A stretch of DNA of 64,000 bases. Origin: Agrobacterium larrymoorei. GTDB lineage: Bacteria; Pseudomonadota; Alphaproteobacteria; Rhizobiales; Rhizobiaceae. This document shows, piece after piece, positions 46,061-56,233 of this stretch (position 1 is the stretch's first letter; each line of letters starts with the position of its first letter). The notes below the pieces were generated by a model. It did not search any database, had not been told where the DNA came from, and saw nothing but the letters and a program-made list of their open reading frames with translations. The translations under genes were made by a program, and so were the position numbers. Location of the stretch: contig NZ_CP039691.1 in the NCBI RefSeq assembly GCF_005145045.1, positions 1,438,001 through 1,502,000 of the forward strand. The letters run 5' to 3'.

Positions 46061-46072
46061 GTGTCATTATTA

Positions 46073-47464
46073 TTACTTGGGGCCGATCATGTTTTCCGGG
46101 CGGACATACTGGTCGAACTCTTCATTCGTCAGATATCCACCCCCCACGGCTTCCTCGCGAAGCGTGGTGCCGTTCTTGTGCGCGGTCTTGGCGATCTTGG
46201 CGCAAATGTCGTAGCCCAGCTTGGAATTCAGCGCCGTGACCAGCATCAGGGAGTTTTCGACGCCCTTTTTGATGTTGTCTTCGCGCGCTTCGATGCCGAC
46301 GACGCAGTTATCGGTGAAGGATACCGCAGCATCGCCCAGCAGCTGGACCGACTGCAAGAAGTTGTAGGCCATCATCGGGTTATAGACGTTCAGTTCGAAG
46401 TGGCCCTGCGAACCGGCAAAAGTGATTGCGGCCTGATTGCCGAAGATGTGGGCGCAAACCTGCGTCAGCGCTTCGGACTGCGTGGGGTTGACCTTGCCCG
46501 GCATGATGGACGAGCCCGGCTCGTTTTCCGGCAGCGAAAGTTCGCCCAGACCGGCGCGCGGGCCGGAACCGAGGAAGCGGATATCGTTGGCGATCTTGAA
46601 GAGGGCAGCGGCAGCGGCGTTGATGGCGCCGTGAGCGAAGACCATCGAGTCATGCGCGGCCAGTGCTTCGAACTTGTTTGGCGCGGTGACGAAGGAAAGG
46701 CCGGTGATGGTGGCGATTTCTTCCGCAACCTTCTCGGCAAAACCGACAGGGGCATTGAGACCGGTGCCGACGGCGGTGCCGCCCTGCGCCAGTTCGCAAA
46801 GGCCGGGAAGGGTAAGCTCGATGCGCTTGATGGCGGAGGCAACCTGCGCGGCATAGCCGGAGAATTCCTGACCGAGTGTCAGCGGCGTTGCATCCTGCGT
46901 GTGCGTGCGGCCAATCTTGATGATGTGGGCGAAGTCCTTCGCCTTCTTGTCCAGTGCTGCATGCAGATGCTTCAGGCCCGGCAGAAGGTGGTGAACGATC
47001 TGCTCGGCGCAGGCAATGTGCATTGCGGTCGGGTAGGTGTCGTTGGACGACTGGCTCATATTGACGTGGTCGTTGGGATGAACAGGCTTCTTGGAGCCCA
47101 TCACGCCGCCGAGCAGTTCAATCGCGCGGTTGGAGATGACTTCATTGGCATTCATGTTGGACTGCGTGCCCGAACCGGTCTGCCAGACCACCAGCGGAAA
47201 GTGGTCGTTCAGCTTGCCATCGATGACTTCCTGAGCGGCCTTGATGATGGTCTCGCCGACCTGTGCATCGAGACCTGCCAGCGCCATATTGGCGCGCGCG
47301 GCAGCCTGCTTGACGATGCCGAGAGCGCGGATGACGGAGGTGGGCTGCTTTTCCCAGCCGATCTTGAAGTTTCCGAGCGAACGTTGTGCCTGAGCGCCCC
47401 AATAACGGTCGCTTGCGACTTCGATCGGGCCAAAAGTATCGGTTTCCGTGCGTGTGGCTGTCAT
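46073..47464 (-). CDS. fumC: Fumarate hydratase, class II
   Basis: A 463-residue iron-free fumarase that interconverts fumarate and malate in the TCA cycle. The superfamily signature [13 protein letters not shown] is exact; the catalytic His segment TYPTAMH follows MSQSSNDT, and [16 protein letters not shown] is present. ATG 47464 follows GGAGAGAAGG; the frame stays open for 37 more codons but that part does not resemble FumC. An 11-bp perfect stem (46033-46043 / 46050-46060) follows the stop and probably ends the transcript, although it lacks a T-run. Confidence 0.97.
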   Translation of the reverse strand: MTATRTETDTFGPIEVASDRYWGAQAQRSLGNFKIGWEKQPTSVIRALGIVKQAAARANMALAGLDAQVGETIIKAAQEVIDGKLNDHFPLVVWQTGSGTQSNMNANEVISNRAIELLGGVMGSKKPVHPNDHVNMSQSSNDTYPTAMHIACAEQIVHHLLPGLKHLHAALDKKAKDFAHIIKIGRTHTQDATPLTLGQEFSGYAAQVASAIKRIELTLPGLCELAQGGTAVGTGLNAPVGFAEKVAEEIATITGLSFVTAPNKFEALAAHDSMVFAHGAINAAAAALFKIANDIRFLGSGPRAGLGELSLPENEPGSSIMPGKVNPTQSEALTQVCAHIFGNQAAITFAGSQGHFELNVYNPMMAYNFLQSVQLLGDAAVSFTDNCVVGIEAREDNIKKGVENSLMLVTALNSKLGYDICAKIAKTAHKNGTTLREEAVGGGYLTNEEFDQYVRPENMIGPK

Positions 47465-47888
47465 CAGTCTTGCCTTCTCTCCAGTGTTCCTCCGGCAAGG
47501 GGCGCGTTCCGCCCGCCTTGCGCGCGGCCCGACATATAGAGGGATAGCGCAGGTCTGGAAAGTCTGACTTCTCACACGGCGTCAGATTTTGCAGCAGATT
47601 CGAAAGTCTGTCGCCGTGACTTTTCGGTAACGTGGCATTCCAGTGCAGCAGCGCTGCAAAATATCTTGCCGAAGACGAAAAACATCTGCCAGCAATGTTA
47701 AGAAATTAAAGAGAAATTTAACTATTCCTGACAAACGTTAAGAGGATGGCGGAATGCTTTTTTGAGGTATTGACGTCCGCATATTGGCACGAGATTGGAC
47801 TTCGCGCGTTTTCTTCCCAAGGGAAGGCCAATCGGCTAGACAGACAGATAATTCACATGCGCCGCGATGGATGACGGCGCTGGACGCG
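47465..47888. other. Divergent intergenic region between fumC and the L,D-transpeptidase
   Basis: About 420 bp that should hold both promoters. It has an AT-rich patch (47695-47745) with several TTAA tetramers, one pair at 8-base spacing (CtrA sites use 7). The in-frame start codons TTG 47784 and ATG 47871 for the transpeptidase fall here but are less likely than ATG 47889. No other gene was seen. Confidence 0.45.
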
Positions 47889-49775
47889 ATGAGGACGAAA
47901 TTGCAAATCACTTCAGGAAAAAAATCGGCGGCATTTGTACTGGCTCTCGGTCTTTCCGTCTCGGCGGGCATTCCCGCGCCCGCTAGCGCAATTACCCTCA
48001 TGGACCTTCTGCGCGGCGGCCCCGGCAAGGTAGAGCGCGAGCGGCAGGATCGCGGCCTTCCAGGCGTCGTTCAGCCGGGCATGGCGGCAACGCGCGATAT
48101 CGATCCCGAGCCCACGCCGAAGATTTCCGGCCCGCGTTACTATACCTACAAGGCCGATGGTACGCGCGCTGTCGATACGTCCAAATTCGGTCCGGCATTT
48201 GCTGGCGCAAAGCTTTCCGCCACTCCGGAAATCGCCAAGGCGCTGGAAGCCTATTACACCGGCAACGCTAACCCGATCTGGGTCACGAATGGCGATATCA
48301 ATGAACGCGCCAGCGCCGTTCTCGCTTTCTTCGAGACCGTCGGCGACAGCGGCCTCAACCCAACCGATTACAGCATCTCCGCGCCTTCGCAGGATGTTAC
48401 CGCCAGCATTACCGATCAGGCTCAGGCAGAAGTGCAGACGGTCAGCGTGACGAAAGCCGAGACGAAGCCTGCAAGCCCTGCCATGATGCAGTTCGAACTG
48501 GCGCTTTCCGCCAAGGTTCTTGCCTACGTGCAGGACACGACGCGCGGTCGCGTCGATCCTAACAAGCTTTCCGGCTACCACGATTTCAAGCGCAAGACGG
48601 TGAACCTTTCGCCGGTTCTCAAGCTCTCCTCCATGAGCCCGGATATCACCGCATATCTGCGCTCGCGCGAGCCTTCCAACCCTGAATATCAGGCGCTGAA
48701 GGCCGAGCTCGTGAAGCTGCATAACGAGGACAAGTCGGGCGAAGGCAAGGTCGTTGTTCCAAACGATCTGGTTTTGAAGCCGGGTGAGAACAACCCGGAA
48801 GTGGCGAATGTGGTCAAGGCCATCGAGCATCGCTCTTCCGATACGTTCAAGACGCAGCATGCCGCGACCTTCTCTTCCTATCAGCATACGCCGGAATACA
48901 CGCCGGATCTGGTCGATCTGGTGAAGGCATTCCAGAGCGAAAACGGCCTGAAGCCGGATGGCGTCATCGGTCGCGCGACCGTGCGTGCAATGACGGGTGA
49001 CAGCAACGAGGCAAAGATTGCCAAGCTCGAAGTTGCCATGGAGCAGGTGCGTTGGCTGCCTGCCGATCTCGGCGACCGTTTCGTCTTCATCAACCAGCCT
49101 GCGTTCATGGCTTACTACCATAATGAGGGCAAGGAAGACTTCGGCATGAAGGTGGTCATAGGTTCCAAGACGAACCAGACCTACTTCTTCCAGGACGAAA
49201 TCGAAACCGTCGAGTTCAACCCATATTGGGGCGTTCCGCAGTCCATCATCGTCAATGAAATGCTGCCAAAGCTGCGCAACGATCCGTCCTATCTGGATCG
49301 TCTGGGATACGAAGTTTCGGTCAATGGCCGCGCCGTGTCGTCCTCCAGCGTCAATTGGTACGGCTCCACCAACGCCATCTCCGTGCGTCAGCCACCGAGC
49401 AGTGACAACGCGCTGGGCGACCTGAAAATCCTTTTCCCGAACGCGCATGCCATCTACATGCATGACACGCCAGCGAAGAGCTTCTTCAACCGCGATATGC
49501 GCGCGCTGAGCCACGGCTGCATTCGTCTGGTCGATCCCCGCCGCATGGCAGCAGCCGTGCTTGGCACGACGCTGGACAATGTAAACAAGCAGATCGCTTC
49601 CGGCCAGAACCGTGCGGTTCAGGTTCCGACGAAGATTCCGGTCTACGTGTCCTATTTCACTGCATGGCCGGACAAGGACGGCAAGGTGCAGTATTTCGAT
49701 GACGTCTATGATCGCGATAGCTACGTGATGAAGGCGTTCGATGTCACCACCAAGGCACGCGGCACCTCGATCTGA
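47889..49775 (+). CDS. Periplasmic L,D-transpeptidase, YcbB type
   Basis: A 628-residue secreted enzyme that makes 3-3 crosslinks in peptidoglycan, abundant in polar-growing Rhizobiales. The signal peptide ends APASA before ITLMD. A scaffold domain (about 100-300) is followed by a peptidoglycan-binding domain (DLVDLVKAFQSENGLKPDGVIGRATV) and the YkuD catalytic domain with MHDTPAKSFF and SHGCIRLVDP holding the catalytic His and Cys. The YcbB (LdtD)-like size and order are complete. ATG 47889 gives the cleanest signal peptide. A short repeat follows the stop. Confidence 0.9.
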   Translation: MRTKLQITSGKKSAAFVLALGLSVSAGIPAPASAITLMDLLRGGPGKVERERQDRGLPGVVQPGMAATRDIDPEPTPKISGPRYYTYKADGTRAVDTSKFGPAFAGAKLSATPEIAKALEAYYTGNANPIWVTNGDINERASAVLAFFETVGDSGLNPTDYSISAPSQDVTASITDQAQAEVQTVSVTKAETKPASPAMMQFELALSAKVLAYVQDTTRGRVDPNKLSGYHDFKRKTVNLSPVLKLSSMSPDITAYLRSREPSNPEYQALKAELVKLHNEDKSGEGKVVVPNDLVLKPGENNPEVANVVKAIEHRSSDTFKTQHAATFSSYQHTPEYTPDLVDLVKAFQSENGLKPDGVIGRATVRAMTGDSNEAKIAKLEVAMEQVRWLPADLGDRFVFINQPAFMAYYHNEGKEDFGMKVVIGSKTNQTYFFQDEIETVEFNPYWGVPQSIIVNEMLPKLRNDPSYLDRLGYEVSVNGRAVSSSSVNWYGSTNAISVRQPPSSDNALGDLKILFPNAHAIYMHDTPAKSFFNRDMRALSHGCIRLVDPRRMAAAVLGTTLDNVNKQIASGQNRAVQVPTKIPVYVSYFTAWPDKDGKVQYFDDVYDRDSYVMKAFDVTTKARGTSI

Positions 49776-49821
49776 GGTGCAAGTGGTGCGGATGCGATTT
49801 GGCGCAGAGGCCCACTCGTAT

Positions 49822-49893
49822 CGTCATCCTCGGGCTTGACCCGAGGATCCATCACCCTCTACGTGGATCCTCGGGTCAAGCCCGAGGATAACG
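49822..49893. repeat. Short two-hairpin intergenic repeat
   Basis: Palindrome CATCCTCGGGCTTGACCCGAGGATCC, a short spacer, then GGATCCTCGGG-TCAAG-CCCGAGGAT. The two halves are inverted copies of each other, and the left half matches the copies at 44341 and 57834. Lies 47 bp after the transpeptidase stop. Confidence 0.8.
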
Positions 49894-49986
49894 CCAAGAA
49901 TAAGGTTGAGGGAGACGCCGAGAAAAGGCCGAGCGTTGCGGCCCCAATTTCCAATGTGACCATATTCATCATCTGTGGGCAGGGGC

Positions 49987-50916
49987 ATGCAGAATATTCA
50001 GACGGTCATCGATTCCATCTATGATGAGATGAAGAACCGGCTCGGCGAGGGCAAGGTCGCGGATTATATTCCCGAGCTTGCCAAGATCGATCCGCGGCAG
50101 TTCGGGCTCGCCGTTACCACCGTCGAAGGCGAGACCTTCGTTGCGGGTGATGCTGCGGTTCCCTTTTCGATCCAGAGTATCTCCAAGGTTTTCATGCTGA
50201 CGCTGGCGCTGGGCAAGGCGGGTGAATCCGTCTGGAAGCGGGTAGGGCGGGAGCCATCGGGTTCCGCCTTCAATTCCATCGTCCAACTGGAACATGAACA
50301 CGGAATTCCGCGCAATCCTTTCGTCAATGCAGGCGCCATCGTCGTCACGGATATGGTGTTGGCCGGGCACCAGCCACGGGAAGCGATTGGGGAGCTGCTT
50401 CGTTTCGTGCGTTATCTTGCGGATGACGACACGATTTCCATCGATGACACGGTGGCGAAATCTGAGCAGGCGACGGGTTTTCGCAACTTCGCGCTTGCCA
50501 ATTTCATGCGCAGTTTCGGCAATATACACCATCCGGTGGACCACACGCTAGGCGTCTATTTTCACCAATGCGCGCTGGCCATGAACTGCGTGCAGCTGGC
50601 GCGGGCAGGGCTGTTCCTTGCCAATCGCGGGCGCAATCCGTTGAGCGGCCATACGGTCGTTTCGGATCGACGCGCACGCCGTATCAACGCCCTGATGCTG
50701 ACCTGCGGCCATTATGATGGCTCGGGAGACTTCGCCTATCATGTGGGTCTTCCGGGCAAGAGCGGCGTGGGTGGCGGCATTCTGGCGGTGGCACCGGGCA
50801 AGGCCTCCATCGCGGTCTGGTCACCGGGGTTGAACAAGGTCGGTAACTCCGCGCTCGGCTCCGATGCGCTGGAAATGCTGGCGAACCGCATGGGCTGGTC
50901 CGTATTCGGGGCTTGA
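49987..50916 (+). CDS. glsA: Glutaminase
   Basis: A 309-residue serine-dependent enzyme that hydrolyses glutamine to glutamate and ammonia. The catalytic Ser-Lys pair is in [10 protein letters not shown]. Further segments fit the glutaminase fold: [44 protein letters not shown] and [17 protein letters not shown] 49987 gives the family's opening [18 protein letters not shown] 49975 is also in frame. Both have AGGGG-like purines nearby. In E. coli it supports acid resistance; a link here is not shown. Followed after 55 bp by ttcA. Confidence 0.95.
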   Translation: MQNIQTVIDSIYDEMKNRLGEGKVADYIPELAKIDPRQFGLAVTTVEGETFVAGDAAVPFSIQSISKVFMLTLALGKAGESVWKRVGREPSGSAFNSIVQLEHEHGIPRNPFVNAGAIVVTDMVLAGHQPREAIGELLRFVRYLADDDTISIDDTVAKSEQATGFRNFALANFMRSFGNIHHPVDHTLGVYFHQCALAMNCVQLARAGLFLANRGRNPLSGHTVVSDRRARRINALMLTCGHYDGSGDFAYHVGLPGKSGVGGGILAVAPGKASIAVWSPGLNKVGNSALGSDALEMLANRMGWSVFGA

Positions 50917-50971
50917 TCTTCGCCGGATATGAGGGCATTCCCTGTCCTCGACGCTTCTGAACGAGATCACC

Positions 50972-51850
50972 ATGAACATTGCCGCAAACATCGATGACAT
51001 GCAGGAGACCGGTGAGGTTGAGGAAACGGGTGGTTCGCATCCGCTCTTTGCCAATGCGCCGCGCTCGGTATCGTTCAACAAGCTGCGCAAGCGGCTTCTG
51101 CGCAATGTGCGTCAGGCTTTCGATGATTTCGATATGCTGAAGGGCCAGAAGCGCTGGCTTGTCGGCCTTTCCGGCGGCAAGGACAGCTATGGTCTTCTGG
51201 CGCTGCTGCTCGATCTGAAATGGCGCGGTCTGCTGCCGGTGGAGCTGATTGCCTGCAATCTGGATCAGGGCCAGCCGAATTTTCCCAAGCATATCTTGCC
51301 GGAATATCTTTCGAAGATCGGCGTCGAACACCGCATCGAGTATCGCGATACCTATTCCATCGTGAAGGAGAAGGTACCGGCGGGCGGGACCTATTGTTCG
51401 CTCTGTTCGCGCCTTCGCCGTGGCAATCTCTACCGCATTGCGCGGGAAGAGGGATGCGACGCGCTTCTGCTCGGTCATCACCGCGAGGATATTCTCGAGA
51501 CCTTCTTCATGAATTTCTTTCACGGCGGGCGGTTGGCGGGCATGCCTGCCAAGCTGATGAACGACGAGGGCGACCTCATGGTTCTCCGTCCGCTGGCTTA
51601 CTGTGCAGAAGAAGACATGGCGAAATTCGCCTCCGCCATGGAATTTCCGATCATCCCCTGCGACCTGTGCGGCTCGCAGGATGGCTTGCAGCGCAATGCC
51701 ATGAAGGACATGCTGGCGGATATCGAAAGGCGGATGCCGGGCCGCAAGGATGTGATGCTGCGCGCACTTTCCCATGTAAATCCGTCGCATCTTCTCGACA
51801 CGAAACTCTTCGATTTTTCGGGTCTCACTGTCACCGATCCGTCATGCTAG
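50972..51850 (+). CDS. ttcA: tRNA 2-thiocytidine(32) synthetase TtcA
   Basis: A 292-residue ATP-dependent enzyme that thiolates C32 of certain tRNAs and carries a 4Fe-4S cluster. The PP-loop is [24 protein letters not shown] holds the cluster's CxxC and CDLCGSQ the later cysteines. The [16 protein letters not shown] segment is typical of TtcA. The N-terminal 25 residues are acidic and variable. Lies between the glutaminase gene and two inositol-monophosphatase genes, all on the plus strand. Confidence 0.95.
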   Translation: MNIAANIDDMQETGEVEETGGSHPLFANAPRSVSFNKLRKRLLRNVRQAFDDFDMLKGQKRWLVGLSGGKDSYGLLALLLDLKWRGLLPVELIACNLDQGQPNFPKHILPEYLSKIGVEHRIEYRDTYSIVKEKVPAGGTYCSLCSRLRRGNLYRIAREEGCDALLLGHHREDILETFFMNFFHGGRLAGMPAKLMNDEGDLMVLRPLAYCAEEDMAKFASAMEFPIIPCDLCGSQDGLQRNAMKDMLADIERRMPGRKDVMLRALSHVNPSHLLDTKLFDFSGLTVTDPSC

Positions 51851-51893
51851 AGGCGTAGGGAGGCGCACCCTCCCATCAGGTAATTCAATCCTC

Positions 51894-52721
51894 ATGACGC
51901 TTTCCGATTCCGATCTCGATTTTCTCATTGCCACCGTCGCCGATGCGGGCGTCAATGAAATCCTCCCGCGCTTTCGCAATCTCAGCGCCTCTGCCATTTC
52001 CGAGAAGACATCTGCTGTCGACCTCGTGACCGAGGCAGATGTGCTGGCAGAAAAGCGTATCACCGCCGCACTGCTCGCCCGCTTTCCGAACGCCCATATC
52101 GTTGGCGAAGAGGCCTATGATGCGGACCGTTCCGTGGTTCCGGCACTGGCCGATGCGCCGCTGGCTTTCGTGATTGATCCCATCGATGGCACCTTCAATT
52201 TTGCATCCGGCTTTCCCGCCTTCGGCACGCTTCTGGCCGTTACCGTAAAGGGTGAAACGGTTGCGGGCATCATCCACGATCCGGTGATGGGAGACAGCAT
52301 CGTTTCGGTGAAAGGCGCGGGCGCGAGGCTGAAGCGCAAGAACGGCAGCGATGTGAAGCTGAGCGTGGCCGAACCAGTCGAGCTTTCCGAAATGGTCGGC
52401 ATCTATTCCTGGAGCCACGCTCATCAGGACCGCCGCCCGGTGATTGCCGCCAATATGGCAAAAGCCAGGATGGCGCTTTCGCTGAACTGCTCGGCGCATG
52501 AATATTGGCTGGTTGCGGCTGGCAAGCTGCATTTCATCGGCCATGAGAAGCTTATGCCTTGGGACCATCTGGCAGGCGTGCTAACCCATCAGGAAGCGGG
52601 CGGTTACACGGCAAAGCTGGATGGCACGCCCTATCGCCCGGGTGAAACGGCAGGCGGCATTCTATCTGCCCCGACCAAGGAAAGCTGGAAGATGCTTCGC
52701 CGCGAAATCGTCGGCCTATAG
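51894..52721 (+). CDS. Inositol monophosphatase family protein, paralogue 1
   Basis: A 275-residue Mg2+-dependent phosphatase of the IMPase/CysQ/SuhB superfamily. Metal ligands: VGEEAY (Glu), DPIDGTFNFASG (the Asp cluster) and the C-terminal WDHLAG (Asp). The WDHLAG form is common in rhizobial members that have been annotated as inositol-, histidinol- or PAP-phosphatase; the substrate cannot be read from the sequence. It is followed 36 bp later by a close paralogue. The ribosome site is weak. Confidence 0.9.
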   Translation: MTLSDSDLDFLIATVADAGVNEILPRFRNLSASAISEKTSAVDLVTEADVLAEKRITAALLARFPNAHIVGEEAYDADRSVVPALADAPLAFVIDPIDGTFNFASGFPAFGTLLAVTVKGETVAGIIHDPVMGDSIVSVKGAGARLKRKNGSDVKLSVAEPVELSEMVGIYSWSHAHQDRRPVIAANMAKARMALSLNCSAHEYWLVAAGKLHFIGHEKLMPWDHLAGVLTHQEAGGYTAKLDGTPYRPGETAGGILSAPTKESWKMLRREIVGL

Positions 52722-52757
52722 ACTGGGTCTGAACTGAAAATGTGAAAAGGAATAGCC

Positions 52758-53582
52758 ATGTCCGTTGAACTCGATATCGCCTCATTGGCCAATGCTTTGC
52801 AGGAAGCGGCGGCGGTGGAAATTTTGCCACGATTTCGAAATCTCGGAGATGGCGATGTTCGGATGAAGACCGAAGCAATCGACCTCGTGACCGAGGCCGA
52901 TGAGGCGGCGGAACGCCTGATCCGCGCCCGCGTGGCCGAGTTCATGCCCGATGCGCTGTTCGTGGGTGAAGAAGCGGTGGCGGCGGATGCTTCGCTTCTG
53001 GACAAGCTTGCCGGGGCGGATCTTGCCGTCGTGGTCGATCCTATCGATGGCACCTACAACTTCGCGTCCGGCCTGCCGCTCTTCGGCGTGATGCTGAGCG
53101 TCATCTCCAAGGGCGAGACCGTTGCAGGCCTAATCTTCGACCCAATGGGCAATGACTGGGTGATTGCGGAGAAGGGCTCCGGCGCGTGGATGTGCAGCGC
53201 CGATGGTTCGCAGACGCAAATGCACGTCTCTCCTGCGCCCGAGCTTTCACAGATGGTCGGCATTGCCAATACGGGCTATTTCGAAGGCGAAACGCGTCGC
53301 CGCCTGCTGAATAATCTCGCCGATGTGCGCCTGTTTACCAGCTATCGCTGTGCCGCACATGAATACCGCATCTTCTGCGGCGGGCACATGCACTTCCTTA
53401 TGTACAACAAGCTGATGCCTTGGGACCATCTGGCCGGAACGCTGATCTCGCAGGAAGCCGGCGCCTACGCCGCGCGCTTCGATGGCACGCCCTACCTGCC
53501 GCATCATGTAAGCGGTGGACTGCTGCTGGCACCGGACAAGGAAACCTGGACCCTGCTGCGCGAGCAGATTTTCACCGTTTAA
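52758..53582 (+). CDS. Inositol monophosphatase family protein, paralogue 2
   Basis: A 274-residue sister of the upstream gene with the same motif set: VGEEAV, DPIDGTYNFASG, PWDHLAG and TEADEAAERLI near the start. The two share layout and many exact segments (EILPRFRNL, LVTEAD, DPIDGT, NFASG, KLMPWDHLAG), so a tandem duplication is clear. ATG 52758 has AAAGGA upstream, better than the first copy's. Different substrates or redundancy are both possible. Confidence 0.9.
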   Translation: MSVELDIASLANALQEAAAVEILPRFRNLGDGDVRMKTEAIDLVTEADEAAERLIRARVAEFMPDALFVGEEAVAADASLLDKLAGADLAVVVDPIDGTYNFASGLPLFGVMLSVISKGETVAGLIFDPMGNDWVIAEKGSGAWMCSADGSQTQMHVSPAPELSQMVGIANTGYFEGETRRRLLNNLADVRLFTSYRCAAHEYRIFCGGHMHFLMYNKLMPWDHLAGTLISQEAGAYAARFDGTPYLPHHVSGGLLLAPDKETWTLLREQIFTV

Positions 53583-53600
53583 ATTGGGCTTATCAAAAGA

Positions 53601-53635
53601 AAAGGGCGCGGTTGCCATGCAGCCGCGCCCTTTTT
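53601..53635. terminator. Bidirectional terminator between the IMPase and MFS genes
   Basis: AAAGGGCGCGG (53601-53611) pairs with CCGCGCCCTTT (53622-53632), followed by more T. It lies between two convergent genes. Confidence 0.88.
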
Positions 53636-53650
53636 GTTTCGTGTCTGCTC

Positions 53651-54904
53651 TTAATGGGTCGGTGCGTTCTGGGCGTGGAAAAGCCTGCCCTTTTCACCGA
53701 TCAGAACGAAGACAAGACCGACGAGCGATACGGTGAAGAAGCCCATCACCATTGGCAGCGCGGTGCCGTTGAATGCCTGACCGATGGCAGCGCCGATCAT
53801 CGATCCGCCAATCGTGCTCATGAAGCCGATGACGGAAGATGCCGTTCCGGCAACATGGCCGAGCGGCTCCATGGCGAGCGAGTTGAAGTTCGAGCCGATG
53901 AGGCCGAACTGGAACATGGCAAGCGCGAAGAAGGCGATGAAGATGGCGAATGGCATTGGCTGCGGCCCCAGAACATGCGCCACCAGCCACAGGAAGGTGA
54001 TGCAGATGAAGCCGATCAGCGAGCCATGCGACAGCTTGCGCATGCCGAAGCGTCCGACGAGCTTCGAGTTCAGGAAGGACGACAGCGCCATGAACAGCGC
54101 CACGCCCGCAAAGGCCGCCGCGAACCATGCGCCGAGATCGTAAATGCCCTTGTAGACCTGCTCTGCCGAGTTGATGAAGCCGAACAGCGCGCCGAAGATG
54201 ATGGTGCTGGCAATGGTGTAGCACAGGGCGACACGGTTCGTCAGGACGATCTTGAAGCCGCCGATGACCGAAGAAACGGTAAGCGGGCGAACATCTTGCG
54301 CATGCAGCGTTTCCGGCAGGCGAATATACATCCAGACGGACACGATGGCTGCAATCGCTGCCATGAAACCGAAGATCAGGTGCCAGTCACCGAAGAACAG
54401 CACGATCTGGCCCGTGCCCGGCGCAATGACCGGAACGACCATGAACACCATCATGATCAGCGACATTACTTCCGCCATCTGGCGACCGCCATAGATATCG
54501 CGGACGATGGAGATGGTGATGACGCGCGTTGCGGCGGAGCCGATGCCCTGGATGAAACGCAGGGCAAGAAGCCCGGCGAAGGAGGGCACGAAAACGACGG
54601 CGATGGAGGAGAGAATGTAGATGCCCAGACCGAACAGCATGGGCTTGCGGCGACCGAAGCGATCCGCAATCGGGCCATAGAAAAGCTGGGCGATGCCGAA
54701 GCCGAGAAGATAGGCCGAAATCACGTATTGGCGGTGATTTTCATTATCGACACCAAGCGAGGCCCCGATTTCCTGCAGACCGGGCAGCATGATATCGATG
54801 GCGAGTGCGTTAAGCGCCATCAGCGCTGCGGCCAGACATATGAATTCCGTGCGCCCCATTGTGACGGAGCGGGAAGTGGATTGTGAAGGATTTGTCACAG
54901 ACAT
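53651..54904 (-). CDS. MFS drug-resistance transporter, Bcr/CflA family (second in the window)
   Basis: A 417-residue, twelve-helix proton antiporter of the Bcr/CflA group, related to the protein encoded at 37850. The first loop has GPIADRFGRRKPMLFG, and helix 1 LAAALMALNALAIDIMLPGLQEIG fits Bcr-type exporters. The first 17 residues are polar and cytoplasmic. The substrate is unknown. It stands alone between the IMPase pair and grxD. A longer open frame on the opposite strand is a codon-bias shadow. Confidence 0.88.
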   Translation of the reverse strand: MSVTNPSQSTSRSVTMGRTEFICLAAALMALNALAIDIMLPGLQEIGASLGVDNENHRQYVISAYLLGFGIAQLFYGPIADRFGRRKPMLFGLGIYILSSIAVVFVPSFAGLLALRFIQGIGSAATRVITISIVRDIYGGRQMAEVMSLIMMVFMVVPVIAPGTGQIVLFFGDWHLIFGFMAAIAAIVSVWMYIRLPETLHAQDVRPLTVSSVIGGFKIVLTNRVALCYTIASTIIFGALFGFINSAEQVYKGIYDLGAWFAAAFAGVALFMALSSFLNSKLVGRFGMRKLSHGSLIGFICITFLWLVAHVLGPQPMPFAIFIAFFALAMFQFGLIGSNFNSLAMEPLGHVAGTASSVIGFMSTIGGSMIGAAIGQAFNGTALPMVMGFFTVSLVGLVFVLIGEKGRLFHAQNAPTH

Positions 54905-54994
54905 TGTCCCGAAAGAACGGCAAAGGCGTTGCTTGGGGCAACGCCTGGCAGAGATTTTTGACGTTCAGGATGGGCCGGTTTGAACCGGCCGAAA

Positions 54995-55330
54995 TCAGGC
55001 CGCGCCGCGGACGCTGATACCCTGTTCTTGGAAGTGGCTTTGCAGTTCGCCGGACTGGAACATCTCTCGCACGATGTCACAGCCACCAACGAATTCACCC
55101 TTGATATAGAGCTGCGGAATGGTGGGCCAGTTGGAATAATCCTTGATGCCCTGACGAATATCGGCATCCGCAAGCACGTTCACGCCCTTGTACTCAACGC
55201 CAAGGTAATCGAGAATCTGAACGACCTGACCGGAAAATCCGCACTGTGGAAACTGCGGGGTGCCCTTCAGGAAAAGAACGATGTCGTTGCTCTTCACTTC
55301 GTTGTCGATCATTTCGTGGATGCCGCTCAT
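54995..55330 (-). CDS. grxD: Monothiol glutaredoxin, Grx4 type
   Basis: A 111-residue monothiol glutaredoxin that binds and passes 2Fe-2S clusters with BolA and glutathione. The CGFS active site is in FPQCGFSGQVV; WPTIPQLYIKGEFVGGCDI is the glutathione-binding segment. ATG 55330 has AAAGGA upstream. In most Rhizobiales grxD follows bolA directly; here about 3 kb separates them. A perfect 8-bp palindrome (GGCCGGTT/AACCGGCC, 54974-54991) follows its stop. Confidence 0.96.
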   Translation of the reverse strand: MSGIHEMIDNEVKSNDIVLFLKGTPQFPQCGFSGQVVQILDYLGVEYKGVNVLADADIRQGIKDYSNWPTIPQLYIKGEFVGGCDIVREMFQSGELQSHFQEQGISVRGAA

Positions 55331-55498
55331 GGCCGAATTCCTTTCACATGCGGTTCAAGGCCGCTGCTTCGTTTGCTCTTAAATAACACGGAATGCCATT
55401 ATTTCCAGTCGTAAAGCCGAAAAAAGGCAGAGTCATTTAAATGAAACCCAAGGCCTTTCTTTCGCTCTAAAGCTGTATTTCGTTGCGAGCCTATTTAA

Positions 55499-56233
55499 TT
55501 GATTCCGAGGCAAGCTTTGCGTAGATATTTTATAGCAGCAGGTATTCTGGTTCTCGTTTTTGCGATCCTGTTCGGGCTTTTCCAGCTTAGCAAAGCTCGT
55601 GGTTACCAGCTTTTCGGCAAGATCATTCCCCGTGTCGAAACGGCCCAGCCGGTGGTGGCGCTGACCCTCGATGACGGGCCGACGCTGCGCTATACCCGTG
55701 ATGTGCTGAACATTCTGAATGATCGCGACGTCAAGGCGACTTTCTTTCTGACCGGCAGGGAAATCGAAGAAACGCCAGCCTTAGCAGCCGAAATCGTGCG
55801 CCGTGGCCACCAGATCGGCAATCACTCCTATTCCCATTCGGACATGACGCTGATGAGCACGGGCAAAATCCGCGACGAAATCGAGCGCACGGACAAGGCC
55901 ATTCGAAATGCGGGTTATCAAGGCGAAATCTATTTTCGCCCGCCCTATGGCAAGAAGCTCATCACATTGCCCTGGTATCTCTCGCAAACCGGACGCACCA
56001 GTATCACCTGGGATGTTGAGCCTGAATCATACGCCGATATTGCAGAAGACGCGGATGCGATGGCAAAACATGTCATCGAGAATGCGCGCAACGGATCGAT
56101 CATTCTGCTGCACGTCATGTATCGAAGCAGAGAGGCGTCGCGGCAGGCTCTGCCTAAGGTCATCGACGGCCTGAAAGCGCGCGGTTTTCAGTTCGTCACC
56201 GTGTCCGACCTGATTTCCAGGAGTTCAGATTAA
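55499..56233 (+). CDS. Membrane-anchored polysaccharide deacetylase (NodB-type)
   Basis: A 244-residue carbohydrate esterase 4 protein with an N-terminal membrane anchor (about residues 11-29, FIAAGILVLVFAILFGLFQL) and a periplasmic NodB domain: ALTLDDGPTL with the metal Asp-Asp, HSYSHSDM with two metal His, RPPYGKK, and a final HVM segment. It could deacetylate peptidoglycan, an exopolysaccharide or a host polymer; the target is unknown. Start TTG 55499 has a weak site; TTG 55517 (MRRYFIAAG) has CCGAGG at a good distance and may be the real start. It overlaps the next minus-strand gene by four bases, tail to tail. Confidence 0.87.
   Translation: MIPRQALRRYFIAAGILVLVFAILFGLFQLSKARGYQLFGKIIPRVETAQPVVALTLDDGPTLRYTRDVLNILNDRDVKATFFLTGREIEETPALAAEIVRRGHQIGNHSYSHSDMTLMSTGKIRDEIERTDKAIRNAGYQGEIYFRPPYGKKLITLPWYLSQTGRTSITWDVEPESYADIAEDADAMAKHVIENARNGSIILLHVMYRSREASRQALPKVIDGLKARGFQFVTVSDLISRSSD

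Noticed and set aside
47695..47745. TTAA tetramers as a CtrA site before the L,D-transpeptidase
   Set aside because: The best pair is spaced by eight bases instead of seven, in an AT-rich patch where chance matches are common.
53420..54886. 488-residue open frame opposite the Bcr/CflA gene
   Set aside because: Antisense shadow of a membrane transporter with intact MFS motifs; its own translation is charged and repetitive.
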